DNA from: Myxococcus stipitatus
Lineage (GTDB): Bacteria > Myxococcota > Myxococcia > Myxococcales > Myxococcaceae
NCBI RefSeq assembly: GCF_038561935.1
Contig: NZ_CP102770.1
Location: forward strand, 248,001 to 312,000
Reading direction: 5' to 3'
Length of the DNA stretch: 64,000 nt
Shown: piece after piece, positions 1 to 7,879 of the stretch
How the letters are laid out: every line of letters starts with the position of its first letter
Position numbering within the stretch: position 1 is the stretch's first letter
Made by a program: the position numbers and the translations under genes
Notes under the pieces: generated by a model
What the model saw: the letters and a program-made list of their open reading frames with translations, nothing else
What the model was told of the DNA's origin: nothing
Databases searched by the model: none

Positions 1-293
1 TCCGGCGTGGCCGTGTTGTCGCAGCACGGCCCCATCCGCTTCCAGGCGACGCGCTGGCCCTGGGGGCCTCGGAGCAGCTCGAAGAAGGCCATCACGCCCG
101 GGTTGCCCCAGCCCACGCGCACCGGGTCCTCCGCGCGATAGCCATAGGTGCTGTCGGGGCCGGGCGCCTTCACCGCCGACGAGGCCGTGGGGGCCGTGGC
201 CTCCCGAGGCTTGCGCCCCCTGGACGCATGGGTCGATGAGGCACACGCCGACAGCATCAGCAGTCCGAGACAGGCGATTCGCAGCGAGACCAT
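1..293 (-). CDS. Putative lipoprotein, 3' end outside window
   Basis: Reading leftward from the ATG at 293, about 97 codons are open and the frame leaves the window at position 1, so the C-terminus is missing. The N-terminus is a short hydrophobic signal ending in the lipobox LSAC (predicted lipidated Cys17), followed by a Ser/Thr/Ala/Pro-rich linker. The mature part contains YGYRAEDPVRVGW and, further on, RMGPCC; this YGY..PVRVG...CC layout is one I associate with small uncharacterised bacterial lipoproteins, but no function follows. It is divergent from the lipoprotein gene at 552. Confidence 0.65.
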   Translation of the reverse strand, partial: MVSLRIACLGLLMLSACASSTHASRGRKPREATAPTASSAVKAPGPDSTYGYRAEDPVRVGWGNPGVMAFFELLRGPQGQRVAWKRMGPCCDNTATP

Positions 294-551
294 GACACCC
301 TCCTCCTCCACGCCACCCGAGGAGAAGGTGGCCATGGCCCGCGCGCGTGCACGGGTGCGCCGTCCTCCAGCGAACGCCGCTGCGCCCTGGTGACGGGCCC
401 TCGCCCGCATGAGCGCCCGCGACCCGCGCCCCGCCTTTCATCCAAAACCACGCACTCGTCCTCGAGGCGTCTCCGCGAGCTCCGCGTCGCGCCGCCGACA
501 CCCCCCTTGGTGGGAATTGACAGACATGGGGGGCGTGGCGAGCGTGAGCGG

Positions 552-1019
552 GTGCACCCCGTTCCACCTCTTGCCCGGAAGCAGCGCCGCGTCCTCGCGT
601 GGGGACTGGCGGCGTGGCTGGTGGGGCTGGCCGCGTGCCGCTCCCACAAGGCGGAGGTGTGTCCCTCCGTGCAGGCGCTGGTGATGGAGGAGCTGCGGAT
701 GACGGATGCCTTCCGGGACAAGATTCGCGACCCGCGCTCGATGAACCAGGCCGCGGCCCGGCTGTCGGTGCTGTCCGCGAAGCTGAAGTCCCTGGCCATC
801 CGCGACGCGGAGCTGCAGCGGGCCGTGCTGCTCTATGGGACCCACCTGGGCGTCCTGGCGGAGGCGTACGTGCGCGCGGCCAGGACGCAGGAGCATGTGG
901 AGCACTCCTGGTCGGAGGAGGACGACGGGCACGTGGGCCCCGGCATCCCCCTGTCCCTCTACGAGCGCGAGGTGAACCAGGCGCGCTCCGCCGTCACGCG
1001 CCTGTGCTCATCGCCGTGA
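552..1019 (+). CDS. Small putative lipoprotein, unknown function
   Basis: 155 residues from a GTG start. The frame is open further upstream, but 552 gives a compact basic n-region, a hydrophobic core and lipobox LAAC with Cys29, which is why I prefer it; no strong ribosome binding site is visible. The mature protein is mostly helical and charged, with Cys near the start (EVCPSV) and near the end (RLCSS) that could form a disulfide. A TTGACA hexamer at 517-522 could be a -35 element, which would make the mRNA almost leaderless, but no good -10 follows. No family recognised. It converges on the DUF5916 gene, 18 bp away. Confidence 0.6.
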   Translation: MHPVPPLARKQRRVLAWGLAAWLVGLAACRSHKAEVCPSVQALVMEELRMTDAFRDKIRDPRSMNQAAARLSVLSAKLKSLAIRDAELQRAVLLYGTHLGVLAEAYVRAARTQEHVEHSWSEEDDGHVGPGIPLSLYEREVNQARSAVTRLCSSP

Positions 1020-1037
1020 GCCTGGGCGCGTGTCCCC

Positions 1038-3614
1038 TCAGGCGTCCCAGTAATAGCTCCACTTGAGCATCAGCGCGTCGGTGGCCGGGCCGGCCGCGAG
1101 CCGGCGAGGGCGCAGCGTGGCGTGGGGCCGCTCGCGCTCCGCGGTGGGCAGGCCCTGCTGCGTGCGCGAGTAGACGACGAAGAACGTGGAGCCGAGCTGG
1201 TACTCCCACCGCGCGACGACGTTCACGTTGAGCGCCGTGTCGTAGAAGCTGCTGTCGTCCACGTGCTCGACGGGCACCAGCGAGTCCAGCCGGATGCGCG
1301 TGCGGCGCGCGTCGGACGTGGCGGTGAAGAAGGGGCCGTAGGTGCCATGCGCGGTGAAGAGCTGCGCGTAGCCCTGCAGCGTGAGCCGAGGCGTCAGCAC
1401 CCACTGCTGCCGCAGCGTGAGCGACAGGTATTGCGACTCCAGCTCGCCCAGGAGGAAGTCGCCCGTGCTCCGCGTCTCCACGTAGCGCGGCCCGTGGTCC
1501 GTCAGGTCGTTGCTCACGGACAGCTCGGTCTCCAGCGACGGGTGAGGCCGCATCGACAGCGAGACCCCCGCGTACCAGCCCCAGGCGGAGGCGGTGGGGC
1601 CCCCCTTGAAGTGGTGACCCAGGGAGAGCGTGGCGTCCACCGCGATGAGGCGCTTGGGGTTGGACTCCACGTACATGCTCACGAAGGCGCGGTCATGGCG
1701 CTCGAAGGGCACGCCCGAGCGGGTCAGCTCCCGCTCGTCGAAGCTGTTCAGGTTCGTGCCCGTCTCGAAGCCCAGCAGGTCGAAGCTGGGCAGCGTGGCC
1801 TCCGCGTTCACGTTGAGCAGGGTGACGACGTGCTCGTGGCGCGAATCCGCGGTCCACTGGGAGATGGCCATGGCATGGGCGTAGAACTCGCGGAAGGGTC
1901 CCATCCCGTTGGGCTTCGAGTAGCGCAGCACGGCCCGAGGCGTGATTTCGTTCTGCGCGCGCTGGAAGCCCGCGGCCGACAGCGACAGCGTGGGTGACGC
2001 CACGTCCACGCCCACCTCCGGACGCAGGCCCTCGCCACCGAAGCGGCCCGCGCGCAGGTAGCCTCCCGCGCCCGAGTCTCCGTCGTGCAGCCGCGTGCCA
2101 TCCTCCAGGATGCGCACGGGCAGGCCGCCGTCCACGCGCGAAGCCACCAGCATCCCGAAGACGCCCCACTGGCCGTCCCGCGTCTTCAGGTCGAAGTCGA
2201 GCGCTCCCGCGTATCCCCCGCGAGCGCGGCACGCCGCCGGACGCAGGTCCTCCTCGAGCTCCGCGTCCGCCGCCGTGCAGGGGCCCGACAGCGGATGGGC
2301 CAGCGTCACCGCACCACCGACGACGGAGCCTTCCCCCACGCGCCCACGCGCCACCGCCGCCAGGAAGTGCATGGTGGGGGAGGGCCGGTCCGGCAGCTCC
2401 AGCCCCGGGCCCAGGTGCATCGGACGGCGCCAGTCCAGGCGCAGGCCGTGGTCCGGGTTCGCCTCGTCCTGGCCCTGCCAGGGGCCGGTGACGAACGCAT
2501 CCAGCACGCCCACCTGCACGTCGCCCACCGAGCCCGTCACCTTCACCGCGCCCAGCAGCGGCGTCGTCAGGCCGATGCGCCGCGAGTAGAAGAGCGCCAG
2601 CGGCGAGTCTCCCGTGTTCGTGCCCACCGGCTGGAACAGCTCCATGCCCTGGGTGAAGAAGGGGCGCCGCTCCGGGAAGTACGCCTCGAAGGTGCTCAGG
2701 TTGAGCAGCAGCTCGTCCGCTTCCACCTCGCCGAAGTCCGGGTTGAACGTCGCCGCCAGCGACAGCTCGCTGGTGAGCGCCGCGCGCACGTCCAGCCCCA
2801 CGTCCATGGACGGGCTGAGCAGCCGGGGCGTGGGCCGGGACGCGTCCGAGAACTGGGGACGTGCGAGGCCGCGCGCGGCCAGGTACGGCATCAGCTCCAG
2901 GCGCTTGCGCGGCCGCAGGTCCTCCATGCCCGTCAGGTGGCCCAGCCGCGACACATTGGCGTTGTGGTTGCGCGGGTTGTCGACGGACTCCAGCTCCTCG
3001 TTCTTGCGCGCGATGTTCCGCCGCACCGAGAAGCCCCACGTCTGCAGGGACGCGTCCGGGAAGCGCAGCAGCGAGAGGGGGATGGCGAACTCCGCCACCC
3101 AGCCGTCCTCCACGCTGCCCGCGGCGCCCGCCCAGATGCCGCTCCAGTCCTCCGTGTAGTAGCGGTCGTCGTAGTAGAGCCCGTCGCTCTGCACGCCGCC
3201 CGCGGTGATGGAGAACTGGTACGCGGTGCGGTGGCCGTGCGTCGAGTCGACCAGGACATGGAGGGTGTCGGAGAAGGGCGCGCTGTCGCGCCGCCCCAGC
3301 CGCCGGTCGATGCGCGAGGGCTCCGAGTCTCGCGCCACCACGCCCACATACAGCATGTCCTCGTCGTAGAGGATGCGCAGCTCCGTCTTCTCCGACGGAG
3401 CCTTGCCCGCCGTGGGGAAGCGCTCCACGAAGGCGTCGAAGACGGGCGCTTGCGCCCAGTCCGCCTCATCCAGCCGGCCGTCCACGTGAAGCCGTTCCTG
3501 CGCCCGCGCCGCCCGGATGAACTGCTCCTTCCCGGGCCCCTCCACCGCCGCGCCCGCCGCCAGACACCACAGCGACACACCGAGCGCGACGGCCCCTCTG
3601 ACCTCGAATGCCAT
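1038..3614 (-). CDS. Secreted CBM9-like / DUF5916 outer-membrane protein
   Basis: 858 residues. The ATG at 3614 follows an AGGAAAGG ribosome binding site and gives a signal peptide (hydrophobic stretch around residues 6-23). Residues about 35-230 look like a carbohydrate-binding family 9-like domain (VDGRLDEADW near its start, typical of the N-terminal sandwich domain in this architecture). The rest matches the layout of DUF5916 proteins: many amphipathic strands rich in Tyr/Trp/Arg, ending in an aromatic-containing strand (KWSYYWDA), suggesting an outer-membrane barrel. The family is common in Bacteroidetes and myxobacteria, and its substrate is unknown. The frame stays open upstream to about 3761, but that extension overlaps the neighbouring gene and has no signal peptide. 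It lies 91 bp downstream of the repeat protein on the same strand. Confidence 0.8.
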   Translation of the reverse strand: MAFEVRGAVALGVSLWCLAAGAAVEGPGKEQFIRAARAQERLHVDGRLDEADWAQAPVFDAFVERFPTAGKAPSEKTELRILYDEDMLYVGVVARDSEPSRIDRRLGRRDSAPFSDTLHVLVDSTHGHRTAYQFSITAGGVQSDGLYYDDRYYTEDWSGIWAGAAGSVEDGWVAEFAIPLSLLRFPDASLQTWGFSVRRNIARKNEELESVDNPRNHNANVSRLGHLTGMEDLRPRKRLELMPYLAARGLARPQFSDASRPTPRLLSPSMDVGLDVRAALTSELSLAATFNPDFGEVEADELLLNLSTFEAYFPERRPFFTQGMELFQPVGTNTGDSPLALFYSRRIGLTTPLLGAVKVTGSVGDVQVGVLDAFVTGPWQGQDEANPDHGLRLDWRRPMHLGPGLELPDRPSPTMHFLAAVARGRVGEGSVVGGAVTLAHPLSGPCTAADAELEEDLRPAACRARGGYAGALDFDLKTRDGQWGVFGMLVASRVDGGLPVRILEDGTRLHDGDSGAGGYLRAGRFGGEGLRPEVGVDVASPTLSLSAAGFQRAQNEITPRAVLRYSKPNGMGPFREFYAHAMAISQWTADSRHEHVVTLLNVNAEATLPSFDLLGFETGTNLNSFDERELTRSGVPFERHDRAFVSMYVESNPKRLIAVDATLSLGHHFKGGPTASAWGWYAGVSLSMRPHPSLETELSVSNDLTDHGPRYVETRSTGDFLLGELESQYLSLTLRQQWVLTPRLTLQGYAQLFTAHGTYGPFFTATSDARRTRIRLDSLVPVEHVDDSSFYDTALNVNVVARWEYQLGSTFFVVYSRTQQGLPTAERERPHATLRPRRLAAGPATDALMLKWSYYWDA

Positions 3615-3705
3615 GCCGCCTTTCCTCGTGCCCCGTCGGCGGGGACACCGGGTTTCTCCAGTAAGAACGTGAAGGGACGGACGCTGCCTGCCTCGCCCCG
3701 GAGTG

Positions 3706-4872
3706 CTACTTGCCTGGGTTCTTGCTCCCGCCTTGAGACATGGAACGCATGAACGTCTCATCGACTCCGTGAATGCGCAGGCGCACCAGCTCCTCGGGGG
3801 TGATGTTGGGGTAGCCCGCGTTCCGCAGCTTCTTCACGAAGTCGGGCGTGACGCCGTGGATGCGGAAGGAGACCAACGCGTCGTGAGTGATTTCCTTGAA
3901 GCCCAGGTCTCGCATCTCCTTCACGAAGGCGGTGGAGACGCCGTGGATGCGCAGGGCGGTGAAGTCGTCGGCGTCCAGGTCCTTGAAACCCATGCCGCGC
4001 ATCTCCTTCACGAAGGCGGTGGAGACGCCGTGGATGCGCAGGGCGGTGAGGTCCTCGGCGGACAAGTCCTTGAAGCCCAGCCCGCGCATCTCCTTGGCGT
4101 ACTCCAGGGAGATGCCGTGGATGCGCAGGGCGACAATCTGGTCCGCGTCCGTGTTGGCGTAGCCCATGGCGCGCACCTCGCGGACGTACTCGGGCGTGAC
4201 GTTGTGGATGGCCATGGCCACCACGTCCTCCCACGGCAGGTTGGGGTAGCCCGCGGTGGCCATGTCCTTCACCCGCTGCGGCGTGACGTCGTGGATGCGG
4301 CCCTGCACCAGCTCGTCGATGTCCAGCTTGTCGTAGCCGGCCTTCGCCATCTCCCGCACGTACTCGGGTGAGACGTTGAAGATGCCCACCATCATCAGCT
4401 TCTCCAGCGGCAGGTCCTTGTGGCCCAGCGACGCCAGGTCCTTCACCCGCTGCGTGGTGACGTTGGTCGCCGCGAGCTGGAAGTGCTGGAGCGAGGAGAG
4501 CTTCGGGTAGCCGAGCGCGGCCATGTCCTTCGCGTAGCGCTCGCTGGGCGCGAAGCGGTAGTGGCCCGCGCCGGCGCCGTCCTGGATGGCCCCGGTGAAG
4601 GAGAACAGGCCCGCCTCGCGCTGGAGGCTGAAGGTGGCGGGGCCGTCCGCCGTGGGCAGGCCCTGGAAGGCGGCGCGGGCCTCCGAGAGGCCCATCTGCC
4701 CGCGGTCGTGCTCACCCTCGTCGCCGGGGTAGGAGAGGTTGAGCTGCACCTGGTCGGGCGACTTCTCCCGGCGAGAGGACGTCCACGGGCCGCTCACCTC
4801 CGAGGCCGCGGAGGCTCCGGTGGTCACCAACAGCAGGACACACAAGGACAGCAGGGACGACAGGCGGCGCAT
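3706..4872 (-). CDS. Secreted protein built of ~29-residue helical repeats
   Basis: 388 residues with an N-terminal signal peptide (hydrophobic residues 5-20, ASA cleavage region). A short N-terminal beta-rich domain (about 25-110) is followed by nine to ten tandem repeats of about 29 residues up to the C-terminus. The consensus is roughly L-S-x-E-D-L-x-x-L-R-I-H-G-V-T-x-x-F-V-K, then E-M-R-x-x-G-F-K-D. The same repeat type forms the C-terminal region of the M56 protease encoded just upstream (5028-7085). No catalytic motif is visible, so it is probably a binding or scaffold protein. Two central repeats are nearly identical at DNA level, suggesting recent duplication. A strong hairpin lies between this gene and the M56 gene, so it may be expressed separately or by read-through. 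Inferred role: ligand, decoy or partner of the M56 sensor. Confidence 0.8.
   Translation of the reverse strand: MRRLSSLLSLCVLLLVTTGASAASEVSGPWTSSRREKSPDQVQLNLSYPGDEGEHDRGQMGLSEARAAFQGLPTADGPATFSLQREAGLFSFTGAIQDGAGAGHYRFAPSERYAKDMAALGYPKLSSLQHFQLAATNVTTQRVKDLASLGHKDLPLEKLMMVGIFNVSPEYVREMAKAGYDKLDIDELVQGRIHDVTPQRVKDMATAGYPNLPWEDVVAMAIHNVTPEYVREVRAMGYANTDADQIVALRIHGISLEYAKEMRGLGFKDLSAEDLTALRIHGVSTAFVKEMRGMGFKDLDADDFTALRIHGVSTAFVKEMRDLGFKEITHDALVSFRIHGVTPDFVKKLRNAGYPNITPEELVRLRIHGVDETFMRSMSQGGSKNPGK
3911..4049. repeat. Direct DNA repeat inside the repeat-protein gene
   Basis: A 52-bp stretch at 3911-3962 recurs identically at 3998-4049, an offset of 87 bp (29 codons), exactly one protein repeat. 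Neighbouring repeats are far more diverged, so this pair was copied or homogenised recently. Confidence 0.85.
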
Positions 4873-4967
4873 GGGGAGGCTCCTTTGAAGACACGTCTCC
4901 CGTCCGGCGCGCGTCCGGGGGACGCGTCCGCGAGGGAGCGAGGTGAGAGGGGGAGAGAGGGGCCACG

Positions 4968-4994
4968 GACACGGGAGCGCGAGGCTCCCGTGTC
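4968..4994 (-). terminator. Hairpin after the blaI-M56 operon
   Basis: Perfect 11-bp inverted repeat (GACACGGGAGC / GCTCCCGTGTC) with a 5-nt loop, 34 bp beyond the M56 stop codon and before the repeat-protein start on the minus strand. There is no T-tract, so it could terminate partially or stabilise the mRNA end. Confidence 0.6.
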
Positions 4995-5027
4995 ACTCGT
5001 GACGGTGATACGGGTGTGTCGGGACTG

Positions 5028-7085
5028 CTATTGCTTCCGGGTGTCGCGCATCCGCCGGATGAACTCGGCGTCCACTCCGCCGGAGCGCAGGCGCACCAGC
5101 TCGCGCGAGGAGAGGTTCTTCAGGCCCGCGTCGTTCAGCTCACGGATGAACTCCGGGCTGACGTTCACGGCGCGCAGCTCGACGAGCTCGTCCGGGTCCT
5201 TCATCTCCAGGCCTGCCGCGCGCATCTTCGACAGCCACTCCGGCGTCACGCCCACCGCGCGCAGGTGCTGCAGGTTCTTCGAGCTGAGCTTGGGCAGCCC
5301 CAGCCGGGACATGCCGCGGACGAACTCCGGGTCCACGCCCACCGCGCGCAGGTGGGAGAGGTCCTCCAGCGAGAGGTTGGAGTAGCCCGCCGCGCCCAGC
5401 TCGCGCACGTACTCCTCGGAGACCCCCACCGCGCGCGCCTGCACCACCTCGTCCGGGTCCTTCGTCTCGAAGCCCGACTCCCTCAGCGCCCGGACGTACT
5501 CCGGCGTGACGCCCACCGCGCGCAGCTCCACCAGCATGTCCGTGGGGAGCTTCCGGCCGAACGCCGCGTTCATCTGCTTCAGGTACTCGAGGGTGACGCC
5601 CGTGTGGCCCAGCTCCACCACGTCGGAGACGGTGGCCTCGTAGCCCAGCGACTCCAGCTCCCGCACCTTCTCCGGCGTCACACCCGCGAGCTTCAGCTCG
5701 ACGAGCTGGTCGACCGTCAGCGGCTGGCCGCTTCCCACGCGCGTCTTGTCCTCGCGCGCTTCATCCGGGCCGCGCATGGCCAGCTTCACCTGCGGCCGGG
5801 GCGTGGGGGCCTCCCGGAAGCCAGGGGGCGGCGTCAGGGGGCGAGGCACCGCCGGCACGGCGGCGGGCGCCGGCGGGGCCGCGAAGGCGGCAGGCTCGGC
5901 GGGCTCCGGGGGCTCGACAGGCGCGGCGGGTTCCGGGGGCTCGACAGGCGCGGGAGCGGCCAGGGTGGTCGCGGGGGCGGGGCTCTGGCCCAGCACCAGC
6001 GACGTCAGGGGCGCGGCGATGGCCAGGCTGCTGACCAGCGTCAGCACGGAGGCGCCGGCCACCCACCGGGACGAGCAGCGCGAGGCGGGAGGCGACACGA
6101 GCCGCCGCACGCGGTCCGGCAGCGAGCCACCCAGCGCGGACATGGCGTGGAGCAGCTCGGGCTGCACGCGCAGCGTCTCCAGCGCGGTGAGGGCTCGGGC
6201 GTAGGAGACGGAGTTGCCGCTGGCGCTCACCGCCACGTCGTCGCAGCAGTGCTCGCGCTCCACGCGGATGACGTCGGACATCCAGTGCACGGCCGGGTGG
6301 TAGAAGAAGAGCGTCTCCACCACCACCTGCGCCAGGTTCACCGCGAAGTCGTGCCGGCGGATGTGGGCCAGCTCGTGCGCCAGCACCATCTCCAGCTGAC
6401 GCGAGGGGAGCCCGGACAGCGCCGACATGGGCAGCAGCACCACCGGCGACAGCCAGCCCACCGTGGAGGGCACGTCCACCTCGGTCGTCTGGAGCAGCCG
6501 CACCGCGTGCTTCAGGCCCAGCCGCTGGGAGAGCGCGTCCAGCCGCTCCTGCCACTCCTGGGGCGCGGGCAGGGCGCGGCGCGCGAGCTGGCGCAGTTGC
6601 ACCCACTGCGCCGTCAGCCGGCCGGACGTCAGCCCCACGCCCGCCACCCACGCGATGACCAGCCAGCGCAGCAGCCCGGTGAGCGACGCGCGGGCGCGCT
6701 CCACCAGGGGCGCCCACCAGCCCTGGGCCTTGTGCTCCGCCTGCTCGAGCAGGAAGCCCGGGCGGCCCTCCGCGCGCGACGTGAAGGCGTCGCTCTCTCG
6801 CGGGGTCCATCGCTCGAAGCCCTCCGGCGTGGCGCGAAGCCCGTGCGGGCGCGAGGACTGCTCCTGGCGCCGCTCCGCGCGGGCCTGCGTCGCGTGCCGG
6901 ACACCCGTGACGACGGGCAGCACGACGGCCAGCACCAGCGCGCCACACGCCAGCGCATAGCGGGCGTTCGCCGCGCGCGCGCCCACCATCAGCAGCGCCG
7001 CCGCCAACCCCAGCGCCACCAGCGTGCCCTGCCAGAGCGAGTGCAGCAGCGCCCACCCCAGGGACTCCATCACCAGGCTGCTCAT
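5028..7085 (-). CDS. BlaR1-like M56 membrane metalloprotease with repeat sensor domain
   Basis: 685 residues. The N-terminal part has several transmembrane helices and the zinc-protease motif HELAH (His237, Glu238, His241) typical of peptidase M56 (BlaR1/MecR1). A further membrane helix at about 340-366 is followed by an Ala/Pro/Glu-rich linker (about 370-430). From about residue 456 to the end come eight tandem repeats of about 28 residues (consensus L-S-x-x-E-L-V-x-L-R-A-V-G-V-T-P-E-F-V, then R-x-L/M-x-x-A-G). In BlaR1 the position after the last helix holds a penicillin-binding domain; here the repeats replace it, so the ligand is probably not a beta-lactam. The start overlaps the blaI-like stop by 4 bp (ATGA), indicating translational coupling. 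Expected role, from the family: ligand binding outside triggers the protease, which leads to loss of the BlaI-type repressor. Confidence 0.88.
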   Translation of the reverse strand: MSSLVMESLGWALLHSLWQGTLVALGLAAALLMVGARAANARYALACGALVLAVVLPVVTGVRHATQARAERRQEQSSRPHGLRATPEGFERWTPRESDAFTSRAEGRPGFLLEQAEHKAQGWWAPLVERARASLTGLLRWLVIAWVAGVGLTSGRLTAQWVQLRQLARRALPAPQEWQERLDALSQRLGLKHAVRLLQTTEVDVPSTVGWLSPVVLLPMSALSGLPSRQLEMVLAHELAHIRRHDFAVNLAQVVVETLFFYHPAVHWMSDVIRVEREHCCDDVAVSASGNSVSYARALTALETLRVQPELLHAMSALGGSLPDRVRRLVSPPASRCSSRWVAGASVLTLVSSLAIAAPLTSLVLGQSPAPATTLAAPAPVEPPEPAAPVEPPEPAEPAAFAAPPAPAAVPAVPRPLTPPPGFREAPTPRPQVKLAMRGPDEAREDKTRVGSGQPLTVDQLVELKLAGVTPEKVRELESLGYEATVSDVVELGHTGVTLEYLKQMNAAFGRKLPTDMLVELRAVGVTPEYVRALRESGFETKDPDEVVQARAVGVSEEYVRELGAAGYSNLSLEDLSHLRAVGVDPEFVRGMSRLGLPKLSSKNLQHLRAVGVTPEWLSKMRAAGLEMKDPDELVELRAVNVSPEFIRELNDAGLKNLSSRELVRLRSGGVDAEFIRRMRDTRKQ

Positions 7086-7480
7086 TCGTCCGCTCCTTCC
7101 AGGGAATCCAGCAGCTGACGCAGCTCCGCCAGCTCCTGGGGGCTCGTCTTGCGGGAGGACAGCGCCTGCATCGCCAGCCGCGCGGGGGAGCCTCCGAAGG
7201 CGCGCTCCACCAGGTCCGTCACCAGCTGCCGCTGCGTGCGCTGCTCCGTCGCCCGCGCCCGGTACACGTGCGCGCGCTGCGACTCGTCGCGCTCCACCAG
7301 GCCCTTGTCCGTCATGATCTGCATCAGCTTGAGCACCGTCGTGTAGCCCGTGCCTTCCTCGGGTTCCTTCCGGTTCAGCGCCTCGTGGACCTCTCGCACC
7401 GTGCTGTCCCCGCGCGCCCAGAGCACCCGCAGGATGGCCAGCTCGCCGTCCGTCGGACGGGGCAGCTTCGCTTCACTCAT
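7082..7480 (-). CDS. BlaI/MecI-family transcriptional repressor
   Basis: 132 residues from the ATG at 7480; the frame is open 7 codons further, but MSEAKLPRPTDGELAIL matches the usual N-terminus of the family. The winged helix covers about residues 8-75 (LRVLWARGDSTVREV, then GYTTVLKLMQIM with the DNA-recognition helix), followed by a helical dimerisation region. In the family, dimers bind palindromic operators in their own promoter and are inactivated by the partner M56 protease encoded next to them. Here that protease gene overlaps by 4 bp, and two matching palindromes lie in the promoter at 7508-7549. The target regulon beyond this operon is unknown. Confidence 0.92.
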   Translation of the reverse strand: MSEAKLPRPTDGELAILRVLWARGDSTVREVHEALNRKEPEEGTGYTTVLKLMQIMTDKGLVERDESQRAHVYRARATEQRTQRQLVTDLVERAFGGSPARLAMQALSSRKTSPQELAELRQLLDSLEGADE

Positions 7481-7507
7481 GGCTTCCTCTCGACAATCCA
7501 CGACGTC

Positions 7508-7549
7508 ATCATACGAATGGGTTCGTAGATGTCAACGAAGGGCTTCGTA
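7508..7549 (-). promoter_or_regulatory. blaI-M56 promoter with two operator palindromes
   Basis: On the minus strand a consensus -35 TTGACA (7530-7535) is followed after 16 nt by -10 TATGAT (7508-7513). The palindrome TACGAA-N4-TTCGTA (7512-7527) fills the spacer, and a second, ACGAA-N4-TTCGT (7535-7548), begins at the -35 edge. Their centres are 22 bp apart, about two helical turns, and both end in TTCGTAGATG on the plus strand. This is the layout expected for autorepression by a BlaI-type dimer. The blaI ATG is 27 bp beyond the -10. Confidence 0.8.
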
Positions 7550-7559
7550 GATGCGCCGG

Positions 7560-7879
7560 GTGGGGTGGGCCTCGCTCGGTGAGTGTGGGTTTTTCGCGAG
7601 TCAGGGGCCCGCATTGCTCATCGCGACGCCTGCCTGCTCCAGGGATTTTCCCACGCGGAGAAGCGGGGGGCCTCGCGGGTGGGAAAGCCGTTACCCACCG
7701 AGGGGAACGCGGGTTCCTCACAAGCACCCCCGCGGTCTTGCTCGCTCCTCCCCCGGGGTGGTGGGTCCGTCGTCGTGGAAGCGGCCGGGCAGGCGCTCCT
7801 CCTGGCACAAAGGGTGAAAAAGCCCTCCTCGCGACGGGCCATCGGGGCCCGAGAAGAACACGCAAAACGAGGCAGACAC
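7560..7879. other. Non-coding interval with inverted repeat
   Basis: Between the divergent blaI-like gene and the secreted-protein gene at 7880 no convincing gene is visible. It contains an 8-bp inverted repeat TTTCCCAC / GTGGGAAA (7647-7654 and 7679-7686, 24-nt loop) that could be an operator or leader structure. I see no clear promoter for the plus-strand gene. Confidence 0.4.

Noticed and set aside
517..522. TTGACA upstream of the lipoprotein at 552
   Set aside because: No acceptable -10 element; kept only as a remark.
7800..7820. TGGCAC upstream of the secreted protein at 7880, considered as a sigma-54 promoter
   Set aside because: No TTGC at the required distance.
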